Origin: Methanoflorens sp963701995
GTDB lineage: Archaea > Halobacteriota > Bog-38 > Methanoflorentales > Methanoflorentaceae
NCBI GenBank assembly: GCA_963701995.1
Contig: OY969693.1
Location: 310,001 to 374,000 of the forward strand
Direction: 5' to 3'
DNA: 64,000 bases
The notes below the pieces were generated by a model. That model saw nothing but the letters and a program-made list of their open reading frames with translations. It had not been told where the DNA came from and made no database searches. The position numbers were made by a program, and so were the translations under genes. Shown here piece by piece: positions 24,919 to 34,438 of this stretch (position 1 is the first letter of the stretch; each line of letters opens with the position of its first letter).

Positions 24919-25131
24919 TTATGCTGAACCTCGAATGCAGTAGTACCCGGTGCTCAAATCATGCGCCCGAAACACAGGGCAAATCGGACAGTTACAGCCT
25001 CGTCTCGCGAACTCCACGTCACTGATGCCCGAAGCGCAGAACAAGATGCCAATTCCGTGGCTGAAATACGACGTGGGGCATTCGCCACAGATACACCTTG
25101 ACGTGTTTAGTTCGGTGACTGGCACGGGCAT
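24919..25131 (-). CDS. Cys-rich small protein, DUF2769 type (3 of 3)
   Basis: 70 residues, more divergent: SRCICGECPTSYF, ILFCASG, RGCNCPICPVF and GYYCIRG. It has the standard CxCxxCP form of the family, while copies 1 and 2 carry a three-residue insertion in the first motif. Confidence 0.75.
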   Translation of the reverse strand: MPVPVTELNTSRCICGECPTSYFSHGIGILFCASGISDVEFARRGCNCPICPVFRAHDLSTGYYCIRGSA

Positions 25132-25438
25132 GGTCTTCGCTTACCGGCGCGTCATGTGCGCACATACATTTCTCTTCTACGTTGTGCGTGCAAGTATTTC
25201 TTTGTTTGCCGCGCTAGAACGAGAGAAACGAACGCACGATGGCCGTACCCGAGTTTGGTAGGACAGGCGCAGCCCACGGCGACGTCCAAGACGACGTCGA
25301 CGCGACAGTCGATAGCACGCCGGTCGTTCTCGAAATAGGACGCGCATAGCACGCCTGTTCGCACTAGAAACCTTTATTAGACGCTGCGAGAGTGGAGCGT
25401 ACGACGCGAGCTCACGCTCGCAGGATCAGAAACGCACC
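25132..25438. other. Gene-free stretch before rfbD
   Basis: I see no gene here. A TATA-like acctttatta near 25370 may serve the dTDP-sugar genes. Confidence 0.4.
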
Positions 25439-26299
25439 ATGAAAGTACTCATTACCGGCGCAAGCGGTCTACTCGGCAGCGCCCTCCTTAGAGAGGCGTC
25501 GAAACAGGGCACAACCACCGTTGCTGCGTACAACAGTCGCCCGCTGCACGGCGGCCTCCAGATGGATATCACGCAGCACGAGCAGGTCCGCGCAGCCATA
25601 GAGGACGCGGCCCCCGACTACGTCATACACGCCGCAGCGTTTACCAACGTCGACGCGTGCGAAGTCGAACCGAAACGCGCGTGGGACGTAAACGCTCTTG
25701 GCACGAAGCACGTCGTTGACGCGTGCGGCGAACAAGGCGCGAACGTAGTGTACATTTCGACCGATTTCGTCTTTGATGGAGAGAATGGCCCCTATTCGGA
25801 GGACTACCCGACCCACCCCATAAACGTCTACGGCGAGTCAAAACTCGCCGGTGAACGATTCACCCTAGCGCGCAGCGGCAACGCGGTCGCTCGCGTGTGC
25901 GTGCTCTACGGACCCGACCGACCGAACTTCGTAACCTGGGTTATCGATTCGCTGCGCGCGAATTCGGCGATTCACGTGGTCAATGATCAGTACAACACGC
26001 CGACCTATGTCGGGAACTGCGCACGTGCTCTGCTCCGCATGTGTGAGCTTGGCTTGACGGGCGTCTACCACGTTTCAGGCCGCGAGCAAGTCAATCGCTA
26101 CGACTTTGCCTGCGCGATCGCGGACGTTTTTGGGCTAAATGAAAAGCTTATTAACGTGACCGCCACAGACACATTACGGCAGCGGGCGCGACGGCCGATG
26201 AACTCCTCGCTCAGCGTTGAAAAAGCCGAACGCGCCCTAGGAATGCGCCTTGCGAACGTGCGCGAGGGGCTCACCCTTCTGCGGGACGAATGGCGATGA
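25439..26299 (+). CDS. rfbD: dTDP-4-dehydrorhamnose reductase (RfbD family)
   Basis: A 286-residue short-chain reductase with the nucleotide loop ITGASGLLGSALL, AAFTNVDACE, STDFVFDG and the catalytic YGESKLAGE. It makes dTDP-L-rhamnose or a related sugar. The stop overlaps the next gene start (ATGA at 26296-26299), so both are co-translated. The dehydratase (RfbB) and epimerase (RfbC) of the pathway are not in the window. Confidence 0.9.
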   Translation: MKVLITGASGLLGSALLREASKQGTTTVAAYNSRPLHGGLQMDITQHEQVRAAIEDAAPDYVIHAAAFTNVDACEVEPKRAWDVNALGTKHVVDACGEQGANVVYISTDFVFDGENGPYSEDYPTHPINVYGESKLAGERFTLARSGNAVARVCVLYGPDRPNFVTWVIDSLRANSAIHVVNDQYNTPTYVGNCARALLRMCELGLTGVYHVSGREQVNRYDFACAIADVFGLNEKLINVTATDTLRQRARRPMNSSLSVEKAERALGMRLANVREGLTLLRDEWR

Positions 26300-27372
26300 A
26301 AGGGTTATTGCTTTCAGGAGGCAGCGGTACGAGGCTCCGTCCGCTGACCCACAGCGGCCCCAAACAGCTCATCCCTGTCGCAAACAAGCCAGTGCTCATT
26401 TACGCGCTTGAGGACCTCCAAAGGGCCGGTATCACCGATATTGCAGTCATTCTTGGCCTCAACGGCAGGGAACAGGTCATCGAGCGGATCGGTGACGGTT
26501 CACAGTACGGCGTGAACGTCTCCTACATCGATCAAGGCGCGCCGCTCGGGATCGCGCACGCGGTCGCGTGCGCCGAGGACTTTATGGGAAAAGACCCGTT
26601 CGTCGTCTACCTCGGCGACAACATCCTTCGCCACGGGATTGCCCCGCTGGTCGCCGAGTTCGATGAGGGAGCGTGCGACGCCGTGATTGCGCTCCAGCGC
26701 GTCTCTGAGCCTGAACGGTACGGCGTCGCCGAGCTTGACGAAGCGAGCGGTCGGCTTTTGCGGCTCGTTGAGAAGCCTAAAGCGCCCAAAAGCGATCTTG
26801 CGCTCGTGGGCGTGTACCTTTTTACGACCCCGATATTCGATGCGATCAGGCAGATCGAACCGTCGTGGCGAAACGAGCTTGAAATCACCGACGCCATACA
26901 AAAGCTCATCGACACCCGCCACCTCGTAAAGCACCACGTCATCCAGGGATGGTGGAAGGATACCGGCATGCCCGAGGACATCCTCGAGGTCAACCGGCTT
27001 CTCCTCGACGATCTCGTCCCCCGCGTCGAGGGCGCCGTCGAAGAGGGTGCCGTGGTCAAGGGCCGCGTATCGGTCGGCCGGGGGTCAGTGCTGAAACACG
27101 GGAGCGTGGTGTTCGGCCCGACCATCATCGGGGAAAACTGCACGATCGACGCGGGGACGTACATCGGCCCGTACACATCAATCGGCGATAACACGCACGT
27201 TTCGGGAGCGCACATCGAAGATTCGATCGTCATCGGTGATAGCGTCATCACGTGCAAAGAAACGATCGTCGAGAGCTTGATCGGCGACAAAACGCAGATA
27301 CGATCGACCGATCAGAAGCTGCCGAAGGGCTACCGCCTCATCGTCGGTTCCGGCTCGTCGATTGACTTGTGA
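26296..27372 (+). CDS. rfbA: Glucose-1-phosphate thymidylyltransferase, long archaeal form
   Basis: About 358 residues. An N-terminal nucleotidyltransferase (LLSGGSGTRLRPLT, PKQLIPVANKP, VYLGDN and WKDTGMPED) joins glucose-1-phosphate to dTTP. A C-terminal left-handed beta-helix of hexapeptide repeats (about residues 255-330, VGRGSVLKHGSVVFGPTIIG) is typical of the archaeal form. ATG at 26296 gives the 4-base overlap with rfbD; ATG at 26290 is also in frame. Confidence 0.9.
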   Translation: MKGLLLSGGSGTRLRPLTHSGPKQLIPVANKPVLIYALEDLQRAGITDIAVILGLNGREQVIERIGDGSQYGVNVSYIDQGAPLGIAHAVACAEDFMGKDPFVVYLGDNILRHGIAPLVAEFDEGACDAVIALQRVSEPERYGVAELDEASGRLLRLVEKPKAPKSDLALVGVYLFTTPIFDAIRQIEPSWRNELEITDAIQKLIDTRHLVKHHVIQGWWKDTGMPEDILEVNRLLLDDLVPRVEGAVEEGAVVKGRVSVGRGSVLKHGSVVFGPTIIGENCTIDAGTYIGPYTSIGDNTHVSGAHIEDSIVIGDSVITCKETIVESLIGDKTQIRSTDQKLPKGYRLIVGSGSSIDL

Positions 27373-27493
27373 GCGACCCGACCGGCTTAAGCGCGGAAGT
27401 TCGATGGCGCTTGAGCCTTATTTTAGCAAAAGAGTTATTACGAGCTCTCTTTATTACGGTATGGTGATCTACGTGGAGGATAGCAACGCAACT

Positions 27494-27880
27494 ATGAGCG
27501 AGGTCCTCGCCAACTTGCAGTCCATTTTCAGCGGCGTTGAGTCGCTGGGCAAGGCCGTCGAGTTTGGTGACAAAGTCGCCGTCCCCATCTACCAGTTCAA
27601 CTTTGGAACGGGCGGCGGTGGCGGTGGTGGCGGCCGCGAAGGACGAACGAACGACGCCGTCGCGTTTGGACTCGGCGGAACAATCGGCCCGGTGGCAGTC
27701 ATTATCCTTGAAAAGGACGTGCCTGGGCCCGGCGGCATACATATTCACGAGTTCAAGTCAAACAAGATCGGCGAAGCGCTTGCAGAACTTATGCTCCGTT
27801 TGTGGAATATGGTTGAGTCACAGATGGGGGGGCGGACGAAACTGTCAGCCGAAAAGAAAGAAAAACTGATGAACATCTAA
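27494..27880 (+). CDS. GerW/YtfJ-family protein
   Basis: About 128 residues. LANLQSIFSGVESLGKAVEFGDKVAVPIYQ, a glycine run (FGTGGGGGGGG) and the region around AFGLGGTIGPVAVIIL match the family named after a Bacillus spore protein, which also occurs in non-sporing archaea. The role is unknown. A possible earlier start is ATG at 27461. The next gene follows by 18 bp and is probably in the same unit. Confidence 0.75.
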   Translation: MSEVLANLQSIFSGVESLGKAVEFGDKVAVPIYQFNFGTGGGGGGGGREGRTNDAVAFGLGGTIGPVAVIILEKDVPGPGGIHIHEFKSNKIGEALAELMLRLWNMVESQMGGRTKLSAEKKEKLMNI

Positions 27881-27898
27881 CCGACGGATAATCAAACT

Positions 27899-28441
27899 AT
27901 GCAGCAAAAAGAAGAGGTGGAACGCCTCATAAAGACGTGTGAAACCGGGAAGGACAGCGTCGCGGCGTTTTCACGCAGCATTGATGACTTTAGCGCAGTG
28001 GTCGAAGATCTGCCCGCCGTCGCGAGGCCCCTTGTGAGGCGTGACTTGTCGGCAAACAGCGGCATGAGCGTTGACGAATGGAAGAGGTTCCTGGAGCGGC
28101 TTGGCGCGCGCTACGGCGCTATCCATGATCAGGCGCGGCGCGTAGCTGAGGCGCTGGGCGAGGCGAACGACAGTAAGGCCACTGAAGCGACGACTGCACT
28201 CAAAGACGCCGCAGCGCCGCTCGTAGAAAGCGCGGACGTCGCCGCCGAACAAATGCAGACGATGGAGGCATACTTAGAAGGGCTTCCAGCAAAAATCAAC
28301 ATGATACCCGACGCCTTCCTGAAGGCCGACGCCCGTGAGGGGCTGATCAGCTCCGTGCCGGGATACGTCGAACGCGCTCAAGCGGTGAAAGAGCTTCTTA
28401 ACGAGGCGAAAGAAGTACTGAGCTCCATAGTCGCCGGTTAG
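27899..28441 (+). CDS. Hypothetical helical protein
   Basis: 180 residues, almost entirely alpha-helical by composition, with repeated Glu/Ala/Lys-rich heptad-like stretches (about residues 1-30, 70-125 and 150-180) and no cysteine, signal or membrane segment. It may form a coiled coil. It follows the GerW-like gene by 18 bp. I do not recognise a family. Confidence 0.65.
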   Translation: MQQKEEVERLIKTCETGKDSVAAFSRSIDDFSAVVEDLPAVARPLVRRDLSANSGMSVDEWKRFLERLGARYGAIHDQARRVAEALGEANDSKATEATTALKDAAAPLVESADVAAEQMQTMEAYLEGLPAKINMIPDAFLKADAREGLISSVPGYVERAQAVKELLNEAKEVLSSIVAG

Positions 28442-28646
28442 CCGGCGCGATACGTCGATCGCATCGCGTATTGATGATAGTGTAGCCTCGTTGACGACTT
28501 TGAACGGCAGTCAGAACTGGCGTTAGCGCGGAAGCGCTTGCAGCGGGTAGTTTTTTTCACAGGCGCTAAACAGCGATAGCGTGAGCCCGACGCAAAGCGA
28601 CCGTGTCTATACTGGTGGCGCGGCGCGACGGCTTCCCAAGCGCGGC

Positions 28647-30989
28647 TCAGACGACGCGCCCGAGAGAGATGCGATGCCGGTCTCTGAGCTCCTGCTTTTT
28701 GCCTTCGTTCCAGCTTGAAACGGCGCTCATGTACCCGGTGACGCGGGCGATGTGTTCCACGTTGTGCGAACCACAGTTGGCACACTCTTCGTGGATACCC
28801 CCCTCAACGTGTGAGTCGTCGAGGCAAAGCGTCAAATCCCGCCCCGGCGCGAAGTACCCGATCTGCGTGTTCTTGACGATGTTCAAGCCGAGCTCCATAA
28901 GCCCTTCAGGGTCGGGCTTCGTCTCGCCAAGGAACACGTGCGTCAGATCCCCGCCGTCAAAGCAGTGGTAAAAGACCTCTTCGTAACGCAGTCGATCGAA
29001 GAGGTCGATATCAGCGCTCACCGGGATGTGTGTGCCGTTTGAGTAATAGATCGGCAGATCGCGCGACTTCGACTTTATATACCGCTTGATTGCCTCAGAG
29101 ACGTTTCCATCCACGACGCGGCGGCACTTGTCGGTAAACTCAGGGTTGAGCAGATCAGCAACGGCGAGCCGCTGCGCACACGATTCTGCGGGCGTCCGTG
29201 CCAAGGCGATCTTGATGCCGTGTTCACTCCCCGCCTGTCGGCAGTACGCCTGAAGCTCGGTCATGGCGCGTATCGCGAGTTCCCACGCTGCGGGGTCCTC
29301 GTGTATGGCCGACCCCGTGTGGTACTTGACGGCGTCATTCACCCCGACCACGCCGATGGTATAGACGAGGCTGTCGAAGTCGTAGAGCTGGGGCCCACGC
29401 TCGCCCGTATTCGGGTCGCGCGGGTGCTGTTGCAGGAAGGGGAGGCGATTGCCCGCGAGGAGCGGTTCCATCCACTTGCGCTTAATCTTGAAGAACTCGA
29501 TGGCGCAGTCGACGAGGTTCTTGAGGTTATCGATAAAGGCTTCCGTGTCGTGTTCGGCGCGATACGCCGCGCGCGGGACGTTGAGCGTGACGACGTGCCA
29601 CGAGCCCATCGAGAAGTGGGCGCCGTCTCTGAAGTAGAGCTTGTCCTCAAAGTGCTGGTCCTCGTCTCTATCGACCTTGAACATATACGCGCAGCACTGA
29701 TAGCAGGAGACGCCCTTCCCCGCGCCCCGATACTCGGGGACCATGTTGTCAAAGTAGGTCGAGCCGAACTCGGCCGAGAGTTTAAACGCGGCCGCGTAGT
29801 TGTCCTCAAGGGTGGGGATCTCCGGGTGACCATAGTAGGCGTCCTCGGTGCGCGGCACGATGAACGAGGGCTCGATCGCCACCTCGGGCTTGGGGAAGTT
29901 AAAGGGCTTGCCCCAGTTGTCGCCCGCGGTCATAACCTCCATGATGGCCTTGAAGGCGAGACGCACCTCCCGTTCAAACTCGCCGTAGGTCCGCAGCGGC
30001 GCCTGCGTGCCGTCCCAGACCTTGCCGTGCAGGACGATGGGCTTGTCCTTCCACAGCTCGGGGACGCCCGGGGTGAGCTGCAGGCTGCTGAAGACCATCT
30101 GCCCGCCGCGCGCGATGAACACTTGCGTGAGCTCGTAGACCGTCTCTTGCATGAGCTGCTTGATCTGGGTGTAGTCGAGGTGCTCGAGATGGGGAGCCAA
30201 AAACGTTAAGAAGTTGTAAAAGCCCTGCCCGCCCGCGCAGTTCGTCTGTCCGGCGGCAAGCGCCTTGACCGCGTGCAGTATAGCGACCTCGGGACTCTTG
30301 GCTGGGCCGGCGACGGAGGCGTGTGCGCCGGTGCCGTCGGGCATCAGACCGTAGTAGAGGAAGTACCGCAGGTCATAGTCGGCACAGAACGGCCGCACGT
30401 TCGCGTACTCCATGTCGTGAATGTGAAAGTCGCCCGACCGGTGAGCGTCGCCGATGCTCTGAGGGAGCATGAGTAGCACCTGTTGCTTGCTCAGCTTGTC
30501 GTGCTTCTTCTTGGCTGACGTCTCCGGGTTTGCTGTTAGGTTGGAGTTCTCCTTCGCTTCGAACCCCTCGCCGTGGTCGATGCGGTAAGCGTCGTACAGT
30601 GACGTCCCCACACGGGAGCACGCGCGTGCCCAGTCGCCAAACCCCTCCTCGAGCAGAACGACGTTCACGAACTCACGAATGAGCGGCCCGCTCAGCTCGT
30701 GCACGTCCATCCGCTTTATCTTCTTTTCAACGACGTCAGCGATGCGCCTCGCCTCAGGCCGCTTCATGCCCCGCTTTCCGTAGAACGTCTGCGCCAGCGC
30801 CGTTTCGCGAATGAGTTGTTTGACGATCGCTTCGCTATTCCACGGCAGGATAAACCCGTCACTGGTCCTGACGTTGGGCATCTCCTCGGCCTGTTCGCCA
30901 AAGAGCGTCGTCTGGAGGGTCCGGGGCTGAAGCATCGGGATTAATGACTTCTTAGAGGAGTGATTTCTCTTTCGTGTGGATATGGCCAT
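28647..30989 (-). CDS. nrdD: Anaerobic ribonucleoside-triphosphate reductase NrdD
   Basis: 780 residues. An ATP-cone (about 37-130, NVRTSDGFILPWNSEAIVKQ) is followed by the glycyl-radical barrel with CAGGQGFYNF and GVSCYQCC. The C-terminal radical site is RVTGYMS (Gly about 752). It reduces NTPs to dNTPs without oxygen after activation by NrdG, which is not seen here. The zinc site before the radical loop normally has two CxxC pairs; here the first reads CLDD and the second CANC, so one ligand appears replaced. No intein is present. A glutaredoxin-like gene lies 1.3 kb upstream on the same strand. Confidence 0.96.
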   Translation of the reverse strand: MAISTRKRNHSSKKSLIPMLQPRTLQTTLFGEQAEEMPNVRTSDGFILPWNSEAIVKQLIRETALAQTFYGKRGMKRPEARRIADVVEKKIKRMDVHELSGPLIREFVNVVLLEEGFGDWARACSRVGTSLYDAYRIDHGEGFEAKENSNLTANPETSAKKKHDKLSKQQVLLMLPQSIGDAHRSGDFHIHDMEYANVRPFCADYDLRYFLYYGLMPDGTGAHASVAGPAKSPEVAILHAVKALAAGQTNCAGGQGFYNFLTFLAPHLEHLDYTQIKQLMQETVYELTQVFIARGGQMVFSSLQLTPGVPELWKDKPIVLHGKVWDGTQAPLRTYGEFEREVRLAFKAIMEVMTAGDNWGKPFNFPKPEVAIEPSFIVPRTEDAYYGHPEIPTLEDNYAAAFKLSAEFGSTYFDNMVPEYRGAGKGVSCYQCCAYMFKVDRDEDQHFEDKLYFRDGAHFSMGSWHVVTLNVPRAAYRAEHDTEAFIDNLKNLVDCAIEFFKIKRKWMEPLLAGNRLPFLQQHPRDPNTGERGPQLYDFDSLVYTIGVVGVNDAVKYHTGSAIHEDPAAWELAIRAMTELQAYCRQAGSEHGIKIALARTPAESCAQRLAVADLLNPEFTDKCRRVVDGNVSEAIKRYIKSKSRDLPIYYSNGTHIPVSADIDLFDRLRYEEVFYHCFDGGDLTHVFLGETKPDPEGLMELGLNIVKNTQIGYFAPGRDLTLCLDDSHVEGGIHEECANCGSHNVEHIARVTGYMSAVSSWNEGKKQELRDRHRISLGRVV

Positions 30990-31002
30990 TCGCCCACCTT
31001 CT

Positions 31003-31181
31003 CTATAACAAATATATCAGGAGTGGAAACGCATGCGACTCGTTCCGTGATAAATGTCAGATTACTAGTCGGATTGACGAGCGTTTGTGCAAATTGAAGG
31101 CGTCTGTCGATGCACGACGAGCGTTAATTCCCGTCGAATGTGACTCCTGCAAACGGTGTAATAGTTCGATGCTTATTACAC
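31003..31181 (-). promoter_or_regulatory. nrdD promoter and upstream palindrome
   Basis: The gap 30990-31444 holds no gene. On the minus strand a TATA-like tgatatatttgttatag (31003-31019) lies directly before the start, with ggtggg next to the ATG. Further up is a perfect inverted repeat gtgtaata-N10-tattacac (31156-31181), a candidate operator. The rest of the gap shows nothing. Confidence 0.5.
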
Positions 31182-31444
31182 TATTCCATACGATGCGATA
31201 GTAAATCAATGTTGGGATTTGCACCGCTTAGAGAGCCAGGCATCTCGCATAAGAGCGCTCGCTCAGCGATCGCGGGTACGTGTCTTCAGCGCGCAAGGCC
31301 CGTTTGAGTACGTTCCGGCTCAGATGAAAAGAACTACGACCGATGGTCCGGACTCCTCGTCAACTTATCGGGAACGCTCTGCCTAACACCCTATAGGCGT
31401 CGAAGTTGCTTCTCTCACTGACCGTACGCCTTCGGTGCGCTGTG

Positions 31445-31942
31445 CTATGTTTTTCCCTTGCTTTCTCGCTCGAGGTCAGCAATAAAGCTAAACCCGGAAC
31501 TGAGCGCTGAACGGCAAGCATGCAGCACAGAACCCGCTTGTCGCTGGAAGCTTGCGAACCCGAGACTGCCGTCCGAGTCTTCGGCAGGGAGCGTGCTTTC
31601 CTGGCGGTCCAGATTCAGCTCGTTCTCCCCTTCGTCCATTGCAGCCACCACGCTCCAGCCAGCGAAATCGCTCGCGACATGCTCGGCGTGAACCGACGGC
31701 GGGGCGTGGCGCTTCAACCGCCTCCGGTAGGAGGTATAAACCGCTGCGCATTGAGCGTCCCAGTAGCCCTGAACGTGATCCGGCGCGCGCACGTTCGTTG
31801 TCTTGTAGCGCGAGGCTTCACACGTGCACACGGCCACATCTCGGTCGAGTTCGTACCAGCTCGGCGCGAAAAGAAAACGTCCGCAGCGCACGCACCCGAA
31901 AAGCGCGAGCGTGACGTGCCGTTTTGCGTGGATCTGTGCCAT
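31445..31942 (-). CDS. Zinc-ribbon protein, DUF1922-like
   Basis: About 165 residues from ATG at 31942, which has gggagggg just upstream. The N-terminal part HVTLALFGCVRCGRFLFA followed by VAVCTCEASRYKT forms a CxxC/CxC zinc ribbon similar to DUF1922. The remaining 100 residues are polar and less conserved in look. It lies between nrdD and the glutaredoxin-like gene, all on the minus strand. Function unknown. Confidence 0.55.
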   Translation of the reverse strand: MAQIHAKRHVTLALFGCVRCGRFLFAPSWYELDRDVAVCTCEASRYKTTNVRAPDHVQGYWDAQCAAVYTSYRRRLKRHAPPSVHAEHVASDFAGWSVVAAMDEGENELNLDRQESTLPAEDSDGSLGFASFQRQAGSVLHACRSALSSGFSFIADLERESKGKT

Positions 31943-32188
31943 CGCCCCTCCCGTTGGGCCACACCAAATCGAAAAAGAATTAAAGGAGGTGGGCAGTACC
32001 AGCATCGCAGGTGAACGGGCTTTAGCGTGTCGCAAACCTTGCTGAAGCCCTTCGTCTCCCCCTCTTAGTCTTTTTTGCGTGACCTTGTTTATGTGCCTAC
32101 GGCTCTTAGGTGAGCCTTCCAGCGGCAGCGCAATTAGTTGGCAAGGTTATAAGCACTTCTCTCAAAGAATACGGGGAATATGGACGAG

Positions 32189-32271
32189 CGACGCGGTTTT
32201 TAGGGCTTTTTCAACCCGACTCTGTACGCGCCCCGCCTCCAAATGAAAAAAGCCTTCGACGCGGTTTTTAG
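32189..32271. repeat. 15-bp direct repeats near nrdH end
   Basis: cgacgcggtttttag occurs at 32189-32203 and 32257-32271; the second copy covers the nrdH stop. Both contain a T-run and may act as terminators. Confidence 0.5.
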
Positions 32272-32540
32272 CACCGCAACAGGCTCAAGATGAGGTCGAT
32301 ATCGAGCTCATCGTTGTGAAAAAGATCATCAAACGTCAAGAAGGTGTCCCTTACCTGGAGCACCGGCGCGACCGTCGTAAAGACCCCTTGCATGAGTAGG
32401 GTCGTCCGCGACTGCGGCGAGTCCAGGTCGTGTTCTTCAAAGGAGATGCCGTGCTCCATAAGGGATTGCTTCAGCACATTGCAGTTGGGACACACCGGCA
32501 GCGTGTACAGGTTCACCGTTTGCTTCGTTTCTGATGTCAT
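32268..32540 (-). CDS. Glutaredoxin-like (NrdH-type) protein
   Basis: 90 residues with the thioredoxin fold: VNLYTLPVCPNCNVLKQSL (active site CPNC), a middle helix, VAPVLQVRDTFLTFDD with the cis-proline, and a helical C-terminus. It probably supplies electrons to a reductase such as NrdD downstream or reduces protein disulfides. ATG at 32540. Confidence 0.85.
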   Translation of the reverse strand: MTSETKQTVNLYTLPVCPNCNVLKQSLMEHGISFEEHDLDSPQSRTTLLMQGVFTTVAPVLQVRDTFLTFDDLFHNDELDIDLILSLLRC

Positions 32541-32786
32541 CTGAGTGGTCGTTTTCGGCTCACCAGCATTAAAACCTTCTGCGCAGAAGAGACCCGCTCT
32601 CGTGCCGTGGGTGCCGTCACTACGATGTGGTCGCGGCGATCCGACATCTCGGAGCTCACGACGACGCTTCTCGTGCTTTTGTGGGGGGGAAAGTTATGTT
32701 CAGACGCGCAACAGGGCGTGAAATGCGGTTCTTTGTTCGTTTACGCGCTCCAAAAGTGGCTGCACCGCGTCTTGACGCGCACCCCG

Positions 32787-33374
32787 TCACGCGGAGTACG
32801 TCCGCGTGAGGCTGCCGACCTGCACGAACTGGTCGAGTTGCCAGATGAAGTTGCCTTGTCCCGCCTTGTCGTAGTATGCGGCGAACGTGGACGGGGGGTG
32901 TCCAAAGGCCTGTTCGAAGGCACCGCCACTGCCGTACGTGGTGTTCAAGAGAGTGTACGTGCTGTTGATGCTCCCGACGTAGCTTGAGGCGGTGTTGGCG
33001 CCGTAGAAGTCGGTCGTGACGAAACTCTCCTGATAGAGGACGATCCTGCTCTGATTGTTGGTCTCGTTGCCTGGCCCAAGATAGGTGTAGCCCCAGCTGA
33101 CGTTGACGGCGGTGCTGTTGAGCCACGTAACGCTCCAGCTGGTGAGGTTCTGGGGGTGCTCGTTGGTCACGGTGGAGTGGAGCTCGTTCACGTAACTCTC
33201 GAGTGAGGGGTCGTGGCGGAGGCCGAGGCCGACGTAAAAGTTTGGATAATAGACCCACGTCACCGCGAAGATCGCCAAAATGACGACGATAACGATACCG
33301 ATGGCGGCGATGCCGTTTCGTGTCCTGAAGAAGGCGGCGTTAGGTGCCACAGATGTTCGCGTCCTCCTGTCCAA
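32787..33374 (-). CDS. Membrane-anchored extracellular protein
   Basis: 195 residues: a short cytoplasmic N-terminus, one helix (about residues 21-43, IAAIGIVIVVILAIFAVTWVYY), then an outside domain with many N-x-S/T sites. No recognised family. It overlaps the end of the upstream gene by 35 bp in another frame, so they are likely one unit. Confidence 0.65.
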   Translation of the reverse strand: MDRRTRTSVAPNAAFFRTRNGIAAIGIVIVVILAIFAVTWVYYPNFYVGLGLRHDPSLESYVNELHSTVTNEHPQNLTSWSVTWLNSTAVNVSWGYTYLGPGNETNNQSRIVLYQESFVTTDFYGANTASSYVGSINSTYTLLNTTYGSGGAFEQAFGHPPSTFAAYYDKAGQGNFIWQLDQFVQVGSLTRTYSA

Positions 33375-34263
33375 AGACGATTAGCTCGCTCGCCTTGAGC
33401 GCCTGGTAGGTGCTGCCGCCCGCTTGGACATTGTAGTTGATGAGGGCGTGATTGACCGGTGAGCAGGCGAAGCCCCAGTCCTTGGAGTTTACCGTCGAGG
33501 TGATCGTGGCGGACTGCCCGGGCTGGAGCGTGGTTGTTTTGCCAAAGACGGTGCCGATGTGTGCGTCCACCGAGCAGACAGCCTTTCTGAGCAGCACCGG
33601 GTTGGCCGCGGGTCGTATTTTGGCGGCCTCGGGGTGGAGCTTCAGGAACTGGTTAATGGCGGACGTCGCGATGATAGGCTCGTTGTTGGTAGCGGTCGAG
33701 GACCTGGATCCGCTCGCGATGTTCAGAGTGGAGACCTGGAAGCTCATCGTAACGAGGGTGCTGTCGTGCGTGCCGTCAACGGCTGAGGGCTTGGCGAACG
33801 TTAGCGACGAGCCGGCGTTGTTCGACGGGCCGCGGGCTGGACAGCCCTGGGAGGCTCCCGCAAGATCATAGGGGGCGTTGGAGCCAAATCGACTCCTGTC
33901 GCATCCGTAGAGTTTAGCCGACGGCTGGACCGTTATCGGGACGTTGAGGTTGTTTTTCACGGTCCACTCAAAATGCCAGACATTGTTTACAAGGTCGTGG
34001 ACGACCGTAAACCCGTCGGCAGTGTAGATGACGTAGTTGCCGAGCGCCATTGTTTGTTGCCCGCTTATGTCGTGGAGCACCAGGCCGCCTGATGAGAATA
34101 CGGCGGTGTCGAACCGGGTATTAGGATCGCCTAAATTCGACGATGATGTGCCGTACAGATTTAACTGACCAGTCGCAGTGAGTGCGTCTTTATTCATCGC
34201 CGCAACCACAGCAACTGAGAGAACGATAACAAGCGCAAACGCTAACCGTGTCTTCTTCTTCAT
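33340..34263 (-). CDS. Secreted protein of unknown function
   Basis: 307 residues with a signal or anchor segment (about residues 7-24, LAFALVIVLSVAVVAAM). A beta-rich domain includes NNVWHFEWTVKNNLNVPITVQPSAKLYG, which looks like an immunoglobulin-like or DUF4352-like fold. Six cysteines could form disulfides outside the cell. It overlaps the next gene. No family recognised. Confidence 0.65.
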   Translation of the reverse strand: MKKKTRLAFALVIVLSVAVVAAMNKDALTATGQLNLYGTSSSNLGDPNTRFDTAVFSSGGLVLHDISGQQTMALGNYVIYTADGFTVVHDLVNNVWHFEWTVKNNLNVPITVQPSAKLYGCDRSRFGSNAPYDLAGASQGCPARGPSNNAGSSLTFAKPSAVDGTHDSTLVTMSFQVSTLNIASGSRSSTATNNEPIIATSAINQFLKLHPEAAKIRPAANPVLLRKAVCSVDAHIGTVFGKTTTLQPGQSATITSTVNSKDWGFACSPVNHALINYNVQAGGSTYQALKASELIVFGQEDANICGT

Positions 34264-34438
34264 AATGGCACCCGCTTTAGGTACTCTCGCGATTGGCCCG
34301 AATCAGCACCGACTCTGAACTAGCTGCGGCCGCGATAGCCTATGGCATAGAAAAACGGCAATTGGAGCGAACTGCTGCTTGATTCTTGCCAAGCAATGCG
34401 CTGTTGCTCCTTATAAATCTTGCTTTTTGGTTTGGTAG

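Noticed and set aside
29220..30209. A 329-codon open frame on the plus strand inside nrdD
   Set aside because: It is fully antisense to a clear NrdD; the frame is open only because of GC-rich codon bias, and its sequence shows no motif.
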